A stretch of 64,000 nucleotides of DNA. Origin: Nitrospira sp. Lineage in GTDB: Bacteria; Nitrospirota; Nitrospiria; Nitrospirales; Nitrospiraceae. Shown here piece after piece: positions 1 to 9,012 of the stretch (its first letter is position 1; the number at the start of each line of letters is the position of its first letter). Below the pieces are notes generated by a model. The model was not told where the DNA came from. It was given only the letters and a program-made list of their open reading frames with translations, and ran no database searches. The position numbers and the translations under genes were made by a program. The stretch spans positions 1-64,000 of the forward strand of contig JAUYAO010000008.1 of NCBI GenBank assembly GCA_030692565.1, given 5' to 3'.

Positions 1-345
1 CCCCCCAAACCGATCACAATTCCACTCATTGGCACACGTATCGGCCACACCCTTCGGCGGCGGACCGAATCGCTGCTGGTCCTGCCGTGAATCTACGTCT
101 TGTCACGCATGGTCAGCCATTACTCGGACAGGCTCCTAGCTGGAAGGTATGAGGCATGAACGGTCGATTGATCCTGCCTATCCGCGATGCGCTGTGCCTG
201 CTGGCATAGTCACGGCTTATTATTTCGTGGACGTGCCCATTACTATGTGGCCCGAAAGTGAATCGAACCTTTGGAAAGAACCGCGTACTTTCTTGACTGG
301 TTCTAGGGCTTCTGCCATGTTGCTTGAGTATATTTTGGAGGGCGT
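1..345. other. Leading stretch without a recognised gene
   Basis: I see no convincing gene here; the short open frames on both strands carry no recognisable domain. The stretch ends in a purine-rich ribosome binding site (TTGGAGGG, 335-342) for the next gene. A TTGACT at 293-298 could be a -35 element, but the -10 at the proper spacing (CATGTT) is poor. Confidence 0.5.
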
Positions 346-1641
346 ATGGGTAAAGAGCAGACTCGTTCAATTGCTGTCGTAGGGCTGGGATATGTGGGCC
401 TTCCCATTGCCGTGGCGTTCGGCAAGCAAGGCCCCGTAGTTGGTTTCGATATTAACAAAGCCAAGATTGCGGAGCTGCGGCGCGGGGTCGATCGAACGGG
501 TGAAGTGTCAACCGCAGATCTCAAGGCTTCGCAGGTGCAGTATACGTGGGAACCGGCGGAGCTCAAGGCGGCTGATTTCATTATTGTTGCGGTGCCGACG
601 CCTATCAACGAGGCGCTTCAGCCTGATTTTACAGCCTTACAGAAGTCGTCCGAGCTGATCGGCTCGAACTTGGCTCCGGGCACCATTGTTGTTTATGAGT
701 CGACGGTCTATCCCGGTGCCACGGAGGAAGTGTGTTTGCCCATCCTCGAAAAGATGTCCGGGATGAAGGCCGGGGTCGATTTCAAGATCGGATATTCCCC
801 GGAGCGCATCAATCCAGGCGACAAGGAACATACACTTGAGAAAATCATCAAGGTCGTTTCAGCGCAGGATACTGAATCGCTGGAAATCGTTGCGAAGACC
901 TATGAGACAGTGGTGAAAGCCGGAATCCACCGTGCGTCCAGTATCAAGGTGGCTGAAGCGGCGAAGGTGATTGAGAATACGCAGCGCGATCTCAATATCG
1001 CGTTGATGAACGAGCTCGCATTGATTTTTCATCGGTTGGGAATCGATACGAAATCGGTCTTAGAAGCCGCAGGAACGAAATGGAATTTCCTGAGATTTTC
1101 GCCTGGCTTGGTCGGCGGCCATTGCATCGGGGTGGATCCCTATTACCTGACGGCGAAAGCCGAGTCGGTGGGGTACCATCCTCAAGTGATTCTTTCAGGC
1201 CGCCGGATCAACAATGGCATGGGAAAGTTCGTCGCTGAGCAGACGATGAAGCTCCTGAGCCGGCTTCCACGGCCGGTCAATGAACTCAAGATCGCGGTGC
1301 TCGGATTGACCTTCAAAGAGAATGTGCCTGATCTTCGCAATAGCAAAGTCCCGGATATCATCAACGAGCTTCTTGAGTATGGTGTGCAGGTGGTTGTGCA
1401 CGATCCGATCGCCGAATCGGAGGAAGCTGTGCATGAGTACGGGATCAAATTGGTTGATTTGAAACAGATCAAGGATGTTGACGGGGTGATCGTGGCGGTG
1501 GCTCACCGGAGTTTCCTTGAGATGGGGCTCAGTGAACTGTTAAAGCCCTTGCGTGATCAGAAGAGCGGAGTCCTGATCGATGTGAAAAGCATTTTTGACC
1601 CATCCAAAGTCCCTTCCTCAATAAAATATTGGCGTCTCTAG
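346..1641 (+). CDS. Nucleotide sugar dehydrogenase (TviB/WbpA type)
   Basis: A 431-residue UDP-sugar 6-dehydrogenase, the type that oxidises UDP-GlcNAc or UDP-GalNAc to the uronic acid for surface polysaccharide. The N-terminal Rossmann motif GLGYVGLPIAVAFG (about residues 13-26) binds NAD; the central catalytic stretch GLVGGHCIGVDPYY holds the active-site Cys; the C-terminal part (from about 315) is the UDP-binding domain, with NSKVPDIINEL. Length and motifs fit the TviB/WbpO/Ugd superfamily. The start is ATG at 346 behind TTGGAGGG. It stands alone, so the exact substrate cannot be read from neighbours; UDP-glucose as substrate is less likely given the TviB-like N-terminus. Confidence 0.88.
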   Translation: MGKEQTRSIAVVGLGYVGLPIAVAFGKQGPVVGFDINKAKIAELRRGVDRTGEVSTADLKASQVQYTWEPAELKAADFIIVAVPTPINEALQPDFTALQKSSELIGSNLAPGTIVVYESTVYPGATEEVCLPILEKMSGMKAGVDFKIGYSPERINPGDKEHTLEKIIKVVSAQDTESLEIVAKTYETVVKAGIHRASSIKVAEAAKVIENTQRDLNIALMNELALIFHRLGIDTKSVLEAAGTKWNFLRFSPGLVGGHCIGVDPYYLTAKAESVGYHPQVILSGRRINNGMGKFVAEQTMKLLSRLPRPVNELKIAVLGLTFKENVPDLRNSKVPDIINELLEYGVQVVVHDPIAESEEAVHEYGIKLVDLKQIKDVDGVIVAVAHRSFLEMGLSELLKPLRDQKSGVLIDVKSIFDPSKVPSSIKYWRL

Positions 1642-1648
1642 ATTAGTG

Positions 1649-1678
1649 GGGACGGCTGATACGGTTTTCAGCCGTCCC
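1649..1678. terminator. 11-bp inverted repeat after the dehydrogenase gene
   Basis: GGGACGGCTGA (1649-1659) and TCAGCCGTCCC (1668-1678) form a perfect 11-bp stem with an 8-nt loop, 7 nt after the stop codon. There is no T tract after it, so it may be a factor-dependent or bidirectional terminator or only an mRNA-end stabiliser. A related GTGGGGACGG occurs about 65 nt further on. Confidence 0.45.
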
Positions 1679-1770
1679 GTCCCTCTATCAGTGCTCGTAC
1701 GCTCTCAACTAACGAGTGGGGACGGACCTGTAGGCTCCAACCTTCACTGGGTTCCTCGTGCTACTGCCTA

Positions 1771-1799
1771 TTGACAAGTTCTTTCTGAACTTCTCAATA
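1771..1799 (+). promoter_or_regulatory. Candidate sigma-70 promoter of the pilus/secretion operon
   Basis: TTGACA (1771-1776), a 17-nt spacer and TCAATA (1794-1799) in the AT-rich stretch before the secretin gene. The -35 is consensus, the -10 weaker; an overlapping TATAGT lies just downstream. Confidence 0.5.
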
Positions 1800-1888
1800 T
1801 ATAGTATAAATAGCCTGGTATGTCTGGTATCAAACTTCCATCCTTCCGTGCTGTTCTTCTGCTGGTCTAAAGAAAGGCTGCTGGCATT

Positions 1889-4237
1889 GTGATGTGGAGT
1901 CTACTGATTCGCGTCGATAGGTTTTTCCCCCACTCAGGGCAAATTGCCCCGGTGCTTTTGTCTCTTGTTCTTCTCTCGGGTTGTCTCGCCTCTCAGGACG
2001 CGAAGCGCGGCGATCAGCATTTGGCAGCCGGGAATTGGGAGGAGGCTAGTCTCGCCTACAAGGAGGCCTTGAAGAATGATCCATTTGATCCAGGTCTCAC
2101 CAGCAAGTATGCGATGGCGCGAGAACGAGCTGCAGGCCTCTATCATGACCGCGGGCAGACGTTTCTCAAAGAACGGCAAATGGATCTGGCGATTGAGCAG
2201 TTCAAGCGGGCGCTGACGATTGAGCCTGCCAATCTCGCTCATCAGGCCAGTCTGGCGGAAGCGACCCGAATGAAAGAGTCTCGCTCGCATTTCCGTGAAG
2301 CCGATCGGTTGGCCCAGCTCGGCAGAACCGACGAGGCGATGGGAGGCTATACCAGGGCTGCGGAGCTTGACCCTACCTTCAAAGATCCTCTTGAAAGCAT
2401 CAGCCGATTGACGGAAGAGCAGCAGGCGGCCATGCGCGGCGACCGTCTGAAGCAGCCGGTGACGATGCGATTCAAGAACGCTGGGATTAAAGAGGTATTG
2501 GAGGGCGTGGCGAAGGTCGGCGGGTTCACCCTGATCTTCGATAAAGATGTCCGAAACGATCCGATTTCCATCGGGGTGCAGGATACGCCATTTGAGGACG
2601 CGCTGAACTTGATCTTGAACAGCAATAGTCTCTTTTCAAGGCAGGTCTCTTCCGGAGTTCTCATCATCAGTCCGAACACCAAACAGAAACAGGAACAGTA
2701 TCAGGATCTGATGATCCGCACATTTTATCTTTCGACAGCCAAGGCCAAGGATATGTTGGTGTTGCTCAAAAGCATGCTGGATTCCAAACGGATGCATGCC
2801 AATGAACAGCTCAATGCCATCGTGATCCGCGATCAACCGGAGAAGCTGGATCTCGCGGAGCGGATCATTCTTTCAAACGACCGGCAAGAGCCGGAAGTTC
2901 TGTTTGATCTTGAAGTGCTGGAAGTCAATCGCACCAAGAATCAAACGTACGGATTGAACTATCCCAAGCAGGCCGGCGCCGGACTCATTCCTCCCGGCTT
3001 TACGGGGGCGTTGGCGGCAGATCCTGTCCAAATGACGTATCGCCAACTGACGAGTCTTGGGCCGGACAGTTATCTGTTTCGTCTTCCAACGAGTGTTTTG
3101 CTCGATTTCTTTAAGCAGGAGTCTGATGCTAAGACGCTGGCTGCGCCAAAAGTGCGGGTGGTGAACAATAAGAAGGCCGAGATTAATATCGGAGACAAGC
3201 AGCCGATCCTCTTGTCGACCACCAATGTGTTGCCTGGGCAGGCGGCAACCGGGGCTGTGCCGACGACCTCAACCGTCACGTCGATTGAGTTTCGGGACAC
3301 CGGAGTCAAGCTTACGGTGGAGCCATCCATTCGATTGGGCAACGAACTTTCCTTGAAGATGAAAGTTGAAGTGATTCGCATCGGCGACCAGGTGACCTTA
3401 CAGGCCTCGCCGCCAATCCAGCAGTTCCGTTTCGGCAATCGATCTGCGGAAACGACACTCAATATGCGTGACGGGGAGACCATCGTGCTCGGCGGTTTGA
3501 TTCAGGAGGAGGATCGCAAGACTCGCGTGACCATGCCGTGGATCGGCGATCTGCCTCTCATCGGGAATTGGCTCAGCTCATTCAAAACGGAACGGGTGAC
3601 GACCGAAGTCATCTTGACGATTACCCCTCGTATCATGCAATCCCCGTTGGCACCCGGATCAACCAACCAGGCTTTCTGGTCCGGGACTGAGACAAGTTAT
3701 GCGACCACGCCGCTGTTCTCCAGTGCGCCGAAAAAAACGCTGGCCCATCTTTCCGGCAGTCAGACCGGACTCGGATCACTCGCTTCCAACGGCATACGGT
3801 CCAAGAGCGACAAAACGTCAGCTGCTTCTCTGATGAAGGCCGCAGTCAGTGGCCCGATCCTTTCTATTCAGCCAGGCGATACTGCGGTCCAAGTCGGAAA
3901 AGAGATCAAGCTTTCGATCTTGGATGGGCGTCTTCAGGCATCGGCCGATGGTGTCTTCCTGCTGGAATACGATCCGCTGGTGTTGCACTTCAAGCGAATC
4001 GGCGATGCGGAGCTGCTCGATGCCGCGGCCTTTGGAAACGATGGTGGGGGTGAAGACGCGGGGAAGTTGGCGTTCCGTCTGTCAAAAACGGACAGCCGCG
4101 CCCCTCGATCAGTGACGGTCATCTTTACGGCTGCTGCCGTGGGTGTTTCTCCGGTGAGGGTCGAGCTCGCTGCGGCTGATCGGGACGGTGGGGCGCAAGC
4201 GACCGAAGTCGGGACGGGGGTCGTGAGGGTCCGGTGA
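1889..4237 (+). CDS. Secretin lipoprotein with TPR and cohesin-like domains (GspD/MshL/PilQ family)
   Basis: A 782-residue outer-membrane secretin, first gene of an eleven-gene pilus/secretion operon. Residues 1-32 are a lipoprotein signal (lipobox LSGC, Cys32). TPR-like helices span roughly 35-160, secretin N-domains about 190-340 (STN-like, beginning PVTMRFKNAGIKEVL), and the beta-barrel secretin domain about 440-600 with VVNNKKAEINIGDKQPI and GETIVLGGLIQEED. The last ~120 residues (from about 655) look like a cohesin-type beta-sandwich of the kind that follows some secretins. GTG 1889 or ATG 1892 are both possible starts; AGAAAGG lies upstream. The stop overlaps the next start (GTGA). Confidence 0.88.
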   Translation: MMWSLLIRVDRFFPHSGQIAPVLLSLVLLSGCLASQDAKRGDQHLAAGNWEEASLAYKEALKNDPFDPGLTSKYAMARERAAGLYHDRGQTFLKERQMDLAIEQFKRALTIEPANLAHQASLAEATRMKESRSHFREADRLAQLGRTDEAMGGYTRAAELDPTFKDPLESISRLTEEQQAAMRGDRLKQPVTMRFKNAGIKEVLEGVAKVGGFTLIFDKDVRNDPISIGVQDTPFEDALNLILNSNSLFSRQVSSGVLIISPNTKQKQEQYQDLMIRTFYLSTAKAKDMLVLLKSMLDSKRMHANEQLNAIVIRDQPEKLDLAERIILSNDRQEPEVLFDLEVLEVNRTKNQTYGLNYPKQAGAGLIPPGFTGALAADPVQMTYRQLTSLGPDSYLFRLPTSVLLDFFKQESDAKTLAAPKVRVVNNKKAEINIGDKQPILLSTTNVLPGQAATGAVPTTSTVTSIEFRDTGVKLTVEPSIRLGNELSLKMKVEVIRIGDQVTLQASPPIQQFRFGNRSAETTLNMRDGETIVLGGLIQEEDRKTRVTMPWIGDLPLIGNWLSSFKTERVTTEVILTITPRIMQSPLAPGSTNQAFWSGTETSYATTPLFSSAPKKTLAHLSGSQTGLGSLASNGIRSKSDKTSAASLMKAAVSGPILSIQPGDTAVQVGKEIKLSILDGRLQASADGVFLLEYDPLVLHFKRIGDAELLDAAAFGNDGGGEDAGKLAFRLSKTDSRAPRSVTVIFTAAAVGVSPVRVELAAADRDGGAQATEVGTGVVRVR

Positions 4238-4740
4238 AAGAGTCGGGAGTCACGCTTCTTGAGCTCCTTGTCACCATGACGATCGTCGTGATTCTCGCAT
4301 CAATTGCGATGCCCCTGAGCAAGGTCACGACGCAACGACGGCAGGAAATCGAATTGCGCCAGCAATTGCGGACTATCCGAGCGGCCATTGATACCTTTAA
4401 GTTGGAATGGAATCGAGATGGCGATACGCTGCTCGGGCCTGTCTGTCTGAAGAACAAGCTGACCTGTAAAGATGTGACCAGCATCTATGGGTATCCCAAG
4501 ACGTTGGATGCGCTTCTCGGGGTCAAATTGACCGGGGAGGAAGCGACGGTTCGCGGGACGACGATGCGGCGATACCTTCGAGGAATGCCCGTCGACCCGC
4601 TCACCGGGAAGATCGACTGGATACTCCGTTGTTATAAAGACAGTCCGAAGCCGTCCAGTTGGTGTGGCGAGGATGTCTATGATGTGGTGACCCAAAGTGA
4701 GGCCGTAGCGCTGGATGGAACGAAGTATCGAGATTGGTAG
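4234..4740 (+). CDS. GspG-like pseudopilin
   Basis: A 168-residue type IV pilin-like protein. The N-terminus ESG|VTLLELLVTMTIVVILASIAMP has the prepilin peptidase site (Gly before the cut, Glu at mature position 5) and the hydrophobic assembly helix. The rest is a soluble pseudopilin domain with two Cys pairs around PVCLKNKLTC and LRCYKDSPKPSSWC. The GTG start at 4234 overlaps the secretin stop by four bases, so the two are probably translationally coupled. No prepilin peptidase gene is present in this window. Confidence 0.85.
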   Translation: MKESGVTLLELLVTMTIVVILASIAMPLSKVTTQRRQEIELRQQLRTIRAAIDTFKLEWNRDGDTLLGPVCLKNKLTCKDVTSIYGYPKTLDALLGVKLTGEEATVRGTTMRRYLRGMPVDPLTGKIDWILRCYKDSPKPSSWCGEDVYDVVTQSEAVALDGTKYRDW

Positions 4741-5116
4741 GCGCGGCGCACTCAACGCAAAGGGTTTTACCCTTATTGAGTTGATGATCGTGATTTCGAT
4801 TATCGGAATATTAGCCACGCTTGCGGTGCCGTCGTATCAGTCTTCGCTAATCAAGGCGAGGGAGACCGTGTTGCGGCAGGATCTGTTCACGATGCGGGAA
4901 CTCTTGGATCACCATCGGGCCGACCATGGGAAATATCCGACCAGTTTGGAAGGGCTTGTGGTGGCCGGATATCTGCGGTCGATTCCTAAGGACCCGTTTA
5001 CGAGTTCTTCCACGACGTGGCAGGAGATCATTGAGCCTACGGAGGGTGGCATCTTTGATGTCTATTCCGGGTCTGATCTTGTCGGAACAACCGGGACCGC
5101 CTACAATCAATGGTAA
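4715..5116 (+). CDS. Second pseudopilin (GspG/PilE type)
   Basis: A 133-residue prepilin. The leader ends AKG|FTLIELMIVISIIGILATLAVP, a canonical class III signal with Gly(-1) and Glu(+5). After the helix, TMRELLDHHRADHGKYPTSLEGLV and PFTSSSTTWQEI resemble the GspG body. The ATG start at 4715 lies inside the previous pseudopilin gene (26-bp overlap in another frame); no in-frame ATG lies between it and the prepilin cut site. It is a likely major pseudopilin of the same machine. Confidence 0.86.
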   Translation: MERSIEIGRRGALNAKGFTLIELMIVISIIGILATLAVPSYQSSLIKARETVLRQDLFTMRELLDHHRADHGKYPTSLEGLVVAGYLRSIPKDPFTSSSTTWQEIIEPTEGGIFDVYSGSDLVGTTGTAYNQW

Positions 5117-5970
5117 TGCTGTCTATGCGCACATGTTCACTTCATGAATCGCCTGTCCGGGTCCCTCGTCCTACGTGGCGGAGAGGACTGGGGGCATGGG
5201 CCATTTGGTTTCTGCTCGGGGGGACAGGTCTTGTCGGGTGTGGACCGCTTGAACCTATCGTTGAGCAGGAGGTATCGGACCTTCAGCTGACGGTGGATAC
5301 GCTGAAGACCTCGCTCCGTGATTCCCAGCGTACGATTGCGGAACTTCGTTCGGAGCTCGATTCTAGGCGGCAAGAGCTCGCGGATTCCCAGATTGCCCGC
5401 GCGCAGATGGAAGGACGAATTCGAGAAGCTGAACGGCGGTTGACGGAGGCGCGGCATATCATTGATCTTCAGCGTGAGGAGCTGACTTCATCCCGGACTG
5501 AGCGGCAACGGGTTTCCCAGGCCGGCACGGCATTGCAGAACCAGCTCAAACAACTCCAGAAGCAGTTGGCGAAGATGGGAAAGCAGTTTGAACGCGGTGG
5601 CGAAACCGGTGCCGCACCGGCCAACCTGTCTTCGACAAATACCCGCCCGTCTGCTGTGCATCCTGTCAACATGGATTCATCCCGTCATGGCGCTGAAAAG
5701 TCGCGCGTGGCGGTGGCTCCGGTTGAGCCACTGCCATCCGACGCGCTCATTGATGGCGGAGAGCGTTCTGTGGCGGCGGCCGACTATCCCGCCAGTCTCT
5801 CGGTGAAGCCGGGGGATACTCTGTGGAGCATTGCGCAGCGATTTCATACCACGGTACAGGAACTCATGGCGGCGAACGAGTTACAGGACAATCGGATTCT
5901 CATTGGGCAAGCCCTTCGGCTCCCCAGCCGTGTCGCATCCGGAACGTCTCCACTCGATAAGGCTGAGTAA
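5116..5970 (+). CDS. Lipoprotein with coiled coil and C-terminal LysM domain
   Basis: About 284 residues. The N-terminal signal ends in a lipobox (GLVGC). Residues about 50-165 form a long charged coiled coil (VSDLQLTVDTLKTSLRD...). A linker rich in Pro/Ser follows, then one LysM peptidoglycan-binding domain at the end (SVKPGDTLWSIAQRFHTTV ... ILIGQALRLPS). The ATG at 5116 overlaps the upstream stop as TAATG; an in-frame ATG at 5110 is the alternative. It lies inside the pilus/secretion operon, so it probably anchors the envelope-spanning machine to the cell wall; that role is inferred. Confidence 0.8.
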   Translation: MLSMRTCSLHESPVRVPRPTWRRGLGAWAIWFLLGGTGLVGCGPLEPIVEQEVSDLQLTVDTLKTSLRDSQRTIAELRSELDSRRQELADSQIARAQMEGRIREAERRLTEARHIIDLQREELTSSRTERQRVSQAGTALQNQLKQLQKQLAKMGKQFERGGETGAAPANLSSTNTRPSAVHPVNMDSSRHGAEKSRVAVAPVEPLPSDALIDGGERSVAAADYPASLSVKPGDTLWSIAQRFHTTVQELMAANELQDNRILIGQALRLPSRVASGTSPLDKAE

Positions 5971-6008
5971 CCAGACGCCCCATCTCCCGGGGACGCAGGT
6001 ACCTATTC

Positions 6009-7223
6009 ATGGCCATCTTCACCTACAGAGTCGCTCGGTCTGACGGCTCAATCGTCGACGGGCAGATCGAAGGGGTCGAAGAGGCGGCAGTGCGCGGCAA
6101 GCTAGAGTCTCAAGGCCTCTTGGTCTTTACTTTACATCAGCGAAGCGGTGTGGCCTCCGGCCATCCTGCCCCGAGTCGATCCTGGGGAAAGCTTCCTCTG
6201 GGAGAGTTTCTGATTTTCAACCAGGAGTTTTTGGCGCTGGTGAAGTCGGGATTGCCGGTGTTGCGAGTGTGGGAGTTGCTTATCGAGCGGGCTCAACACA
6301 CAGGGTTTCAGCAGGCGTTGCGGGATGTGCGGCAGGATATTCGAGGAGGGACGGCGTCGTCCGACGCGTTGGCCAAGCATTCAGCCTATTTCCCCGAGTT
6401 GTATATCGCGACGGTTAAGGCGGGAGAGCAATCGGGTAATCTTCCCGAGGTTCTGCAGCGATACATCGGCTACCTCAAGCTGATGATGGCACTGCGGCAA
6501 AAAGTGACGAAAGCCCTGTCCTATCCGCTGTTTCTGGTATTGATCGGAGTGGCCGTCATTGCTTTCTTGTTGACCTATGTGATGCCGACCTTTGTGTCCG
6601 TGTATGGGGAGAATGCAAAGACCCTCCCCTGGGCGACTCAATTGCTGATGGATCTTGTGCAGCATAGCGAGGCGCAAGTAATTCCGGGGTTGATACTGGT
6701 CGGTGTAGGCGGGGTGGCCTTGCGGGCCTACTATACGACTCCGGCCGGGCGATTCACGATGGATCGCCTTTTGCTCGCGCTCCCATTGATCGGGCCGATT
6801 ATGGTGAAGCATCACACGGTGCAGCTGACCAGAACCCTGGGGACCATTCTGGCCGGAGGTACGCCTCTGGTGGAGGCGTTGCACATCGCGCGCGGCGCGG
6901 TCTCCAATCGCTGGGTGCGGGCCGGTTTGGATGAGGCGGAAAGCGAGATTCGTGAAGGGGCCACGCTGGCGACTGCGCTCGAGCGTCCGCACATCTTGCC
7001 GAAGCTGGCGATCGAGATGGTGTCGGTCGGTGAGGAGACCGGTTCGTTGGAAAGCATGTTGCGAGATGTCGGAGATTTTTACGAGGCGGATCTCGATACA
7101 CGGTTGTCTCAATTGACCACGTGGATTGAGCCGGTCTTGTTGCTGGTGATGGGAGTCCTCGTCGGAGCGATCGTCATTGTTATGTACCTGCCGGTGTTTC
7201 AGATGGCCGGCACGATTGGGTAG
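6009..7223 (+). CDS. Type II secretion/type IV pilus platform protein F (GspF/PilC/MshG)
   Basis: A 404-residue inner-membrane platform protein. It has the two repeated GspF domains: the first around FNQEFLALVKSGLPVLRVWELL and the second around KHHTVQLTRTLGTILAGGTPLVEAL. Hydrophobic segments follow the first domain (SYPLFLVLIGVAVIAFLLTY) and close the protein (PVLLLVMGVLVGAIVIVMYL). The N-terminus (MAIFTYRVARSDGSIVDGQI) is typical of the family. It should work with the E ATPase encoded next. Confidence 0.93.
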   Translation: MAIFTYRVARSDGSIVDGQIEGVEEAAVRGKLESQGLLVFTLHQRSGVASGHPAPSRSWGKLPLGEFLIFNQEFLALVKSGLPVLRVWELLIERAQHTGFQQALRDVRQDIRGGTASSDALAKHSAYFPELYIATVKAGEQSGNLPEVLQRYIGYLKLMMALRQKVTKALSYPLFLVLIGVAVIAFLLTYVMPTFVSVYGENAKTLPWATQLLMDLVQHSEAQVIPGLILVGVGGVALRAYYTTPAGRFTMDRLLLALPLIGPIMVKHHTVQLTRTLGTILAGGTPLVEALHIARGAVSNRWVRAGLDEAESEIREGATLATALERPHILPKLAIEMVSVGEETGSLESMLRDVGDFYEADLDTRLSQLTTWIEPVLLLVMGVLVGAIVIVMYLPVFQMAGTIG

Positions 7224-7284
7224 GCCGTCATGAAGATCGTTTCTACAGGCGCGGCGAACGGTGTCCGGAGGCGTGAGGTGTGTA

Positions 7285-9009
7285 GTGGCTCGTAGTGTGG
7301 CCCGTCCCACGTTGTTGGAGGTCTTGGTTCGCCATGGCCTTGCTCGTGAGCCGATTGAACAGGCGCTTCGCCGCTTAGGTGGAGTATCTCTGGCGCTCGG
7401 TCAAACGCTGGTGAGCGAAGGAGTGCTTTCGGAAGAGCAGCTTGCCAAGGCTCTGGCCGAGCAGTACGGACTTCCCTACGAACCGCTCACCGATTATCGC
7501 GTCGATCCGCAGTTCTATGAATCCATCTCCGTGAAGCTCATGCAGCGCCATCCGTTTGTGCCGATGGGGGAGCGGGCCGGGGTTCTGACCATTGCCATTG
7601 CGGATCCGCAGAATGTGCTGGGATTTGATGAGCTGGAATTGCTGATCGGCAAGCCCCTCGCGCGTGTGGTGAGTTCGCGGAGCGCGATTCTCTCCGCGCT
7701 TGAGCGAAGTGAAGGTTCGAGCCAGGCGTTGCGGGAATTGGAAGCGGAATACCGGTCCGTTCTGGTCAAGGAGGACGACCGCGGGGAAGAAGTGCTCACC
7801 GTCAATCATGTGGCCGAGGATCAAAGCCCGGCCGTGAAATTGTTGGATTCGATCCTGCTCAGCGCGATGCAGCGTCGCGCGAGCGATATTCATATCGAAG
7901 CGTCGGATCGAGCCACGAAGGTGAAGTTGCGTGTGGACGGCATTCTCGTTCCGGCCATGGAACCGTTGGACGTCCGCTTGCATGCGCCGCTGGTGTCGCG
8001 GCTGAAGGTCATGTCCGAACTGGATATTGCCGAGCGGCGCGTGCCGCAAGACGGCAGTTTTCGTATGCGGTTGGATCGGAAGACCGTCGACTTTCGCGTG
8101 TCTATTCTCCCCAGCGTATTCGGTGAGTCCGTCGTCGTCCGCATCTTGGACCGGGAGGCGATTACTACCGGGGTCTCGGCCCTCCGCCTGGAGCGGTTGG
8201 GTTTCAACCCTGAAGATCTGAAGCGGTTTCGTCGGGCGATCGTCAGGCCTTACGGGATGGTCTTGGTGACCGGGCCGACCGGAAGCGGAAAAACGACGAC
8301 ATTGTATGCCGCGATTTCAGAAATGAATACAGCGGAAGACAAGCTGATTACCATTGAAGATCCTGTCGAGTATCAGCTGGCTGGGGTCGTGCAAATTCCG
8401 GTCAATGAAAAGAAAGGGCTGACGTTCGCGCGAGGGCTCCGATCCATTCTTCGTCATGACCCGGACAAGATCATGGTCGGAGAAATTCGTGATGCGGAGA
8501 CCGCGCAGATTGCGATTCAGTCGGCGCTGACCGGACATTTGGTGCTGACGACGGTCCATGCGAATAATGTGTTCGATGTCATCGGCCGGTTCGCCTCCAT
8601 GGGCATCGATGCCTACAACTTTCTCGCGGCGTTGAATTGCGTGTTGGCGCAACGGCTGGTGCGGATCCTCTGTCCCTCGTGCCGGGTGCCGGTTGTGGCT
8701 GAACAATCGCTCTTGGAGGATTCGGGCCTCGACTATGAACAATATAAAGATACCCCCTTCTATCAGGGGAAGGGGTGCTCGAATTGCATGGGGACCGGGT
8801 ATCGCGGACGGAAGTGTATTACGGAATTTCTGGATCTGACGGATGAGATCAAGGAAATGATCTTGGCGGAACGGCCCCTGTCAGAAATCCGGTATCGTGC
8901 CGTGACGGACGGGATGATTACGCTGCGTCAATCCGCCATCAAGAAAGTATTGCAGGGAGAGACCTCGCTGCGTGAGATCAATCGTGTGACCTTCAGCGAG
9001 GAGGGGTGA
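7285..9009 (+). CDS. Type II secretion/type IV pilus assembly ATPase E (GspE/PilB/MshE)
   Basis: A hexameric ATPase of about 574 residues that drives pilin assembly. An N-terminal MshEN-type domain (VLSEEQLAKALAEQYGLPY) precedes the core: Walker A GPTGSGKTTT, Asp box ITIEDPVEYQ, Walker B IMVGEIRDAETA, His box TGHLVLTTVHAN, and a tetra-Cys zinc site (CPSC ... CSNCMGTGYRGRK). I chose GTG 7285 because a GAGG lies 7 nt before it; GTG 7261 would add eight residues. Being an extension-type rather than retraction-type ATPase, it fits an assembly or secretion role. Confidence 0.92.
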   Translation: MARSVARPTLLEVLVRHGLAREPIEQALRRLGGVSLALGQTLVSEGVLSEEQLAKALAEQYGLPYEPLTDYRVDPQFYESISVKLMQRHPFVPMGERAGVLTIAIADPQNVLGFDELELLIGKPLARVVSSRSAILSALERSEGSSQALRELEAEYRSVLVKEDDRGEEVLTVNHVAEDQSPAVKLLDSILLSAMQRRASDIHIEASDRATKVKLRVDGILVPAMEPLDVRLHAPLVSRLKVMSELDIAERRVPQDGSFRMRLDRKTVDFRVSILPSVFGESVVVRILDREAITTGVSALRLERLGFNPEDLKRFRRAIVRPYGMVLVTGPTGSGKTTTLYAAISEMNTAEDKLITIEDPVEYQLAGVVQIPVNEKKGLTFARGLRSILRHDPDKIMVGEIRDAETAQIAIQSALTGHLVLTTVHANNVFDVIGRFASMGIDAYNFLAALNCVLAQRLVRILCPSCRVPVVAEQSLLEDSGLDYEQYKDTPFYQGKGCSNCMGTGYRGRKCITEFLDLTDEIKEMILAERPLSEIRYRAVTDGMITLRQSAIKKVLQGETSLREINRVTFSEEG

Positions 9010-9012
9010 GGG

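Noticed and set aside
6381-7310. Long minus-strand frame of 309 codons
   Set aside because: It lies opposite gspF, is rich in His/Arg/Gln as antisense frames of GC-rich genes are, and has no recognisable domain.
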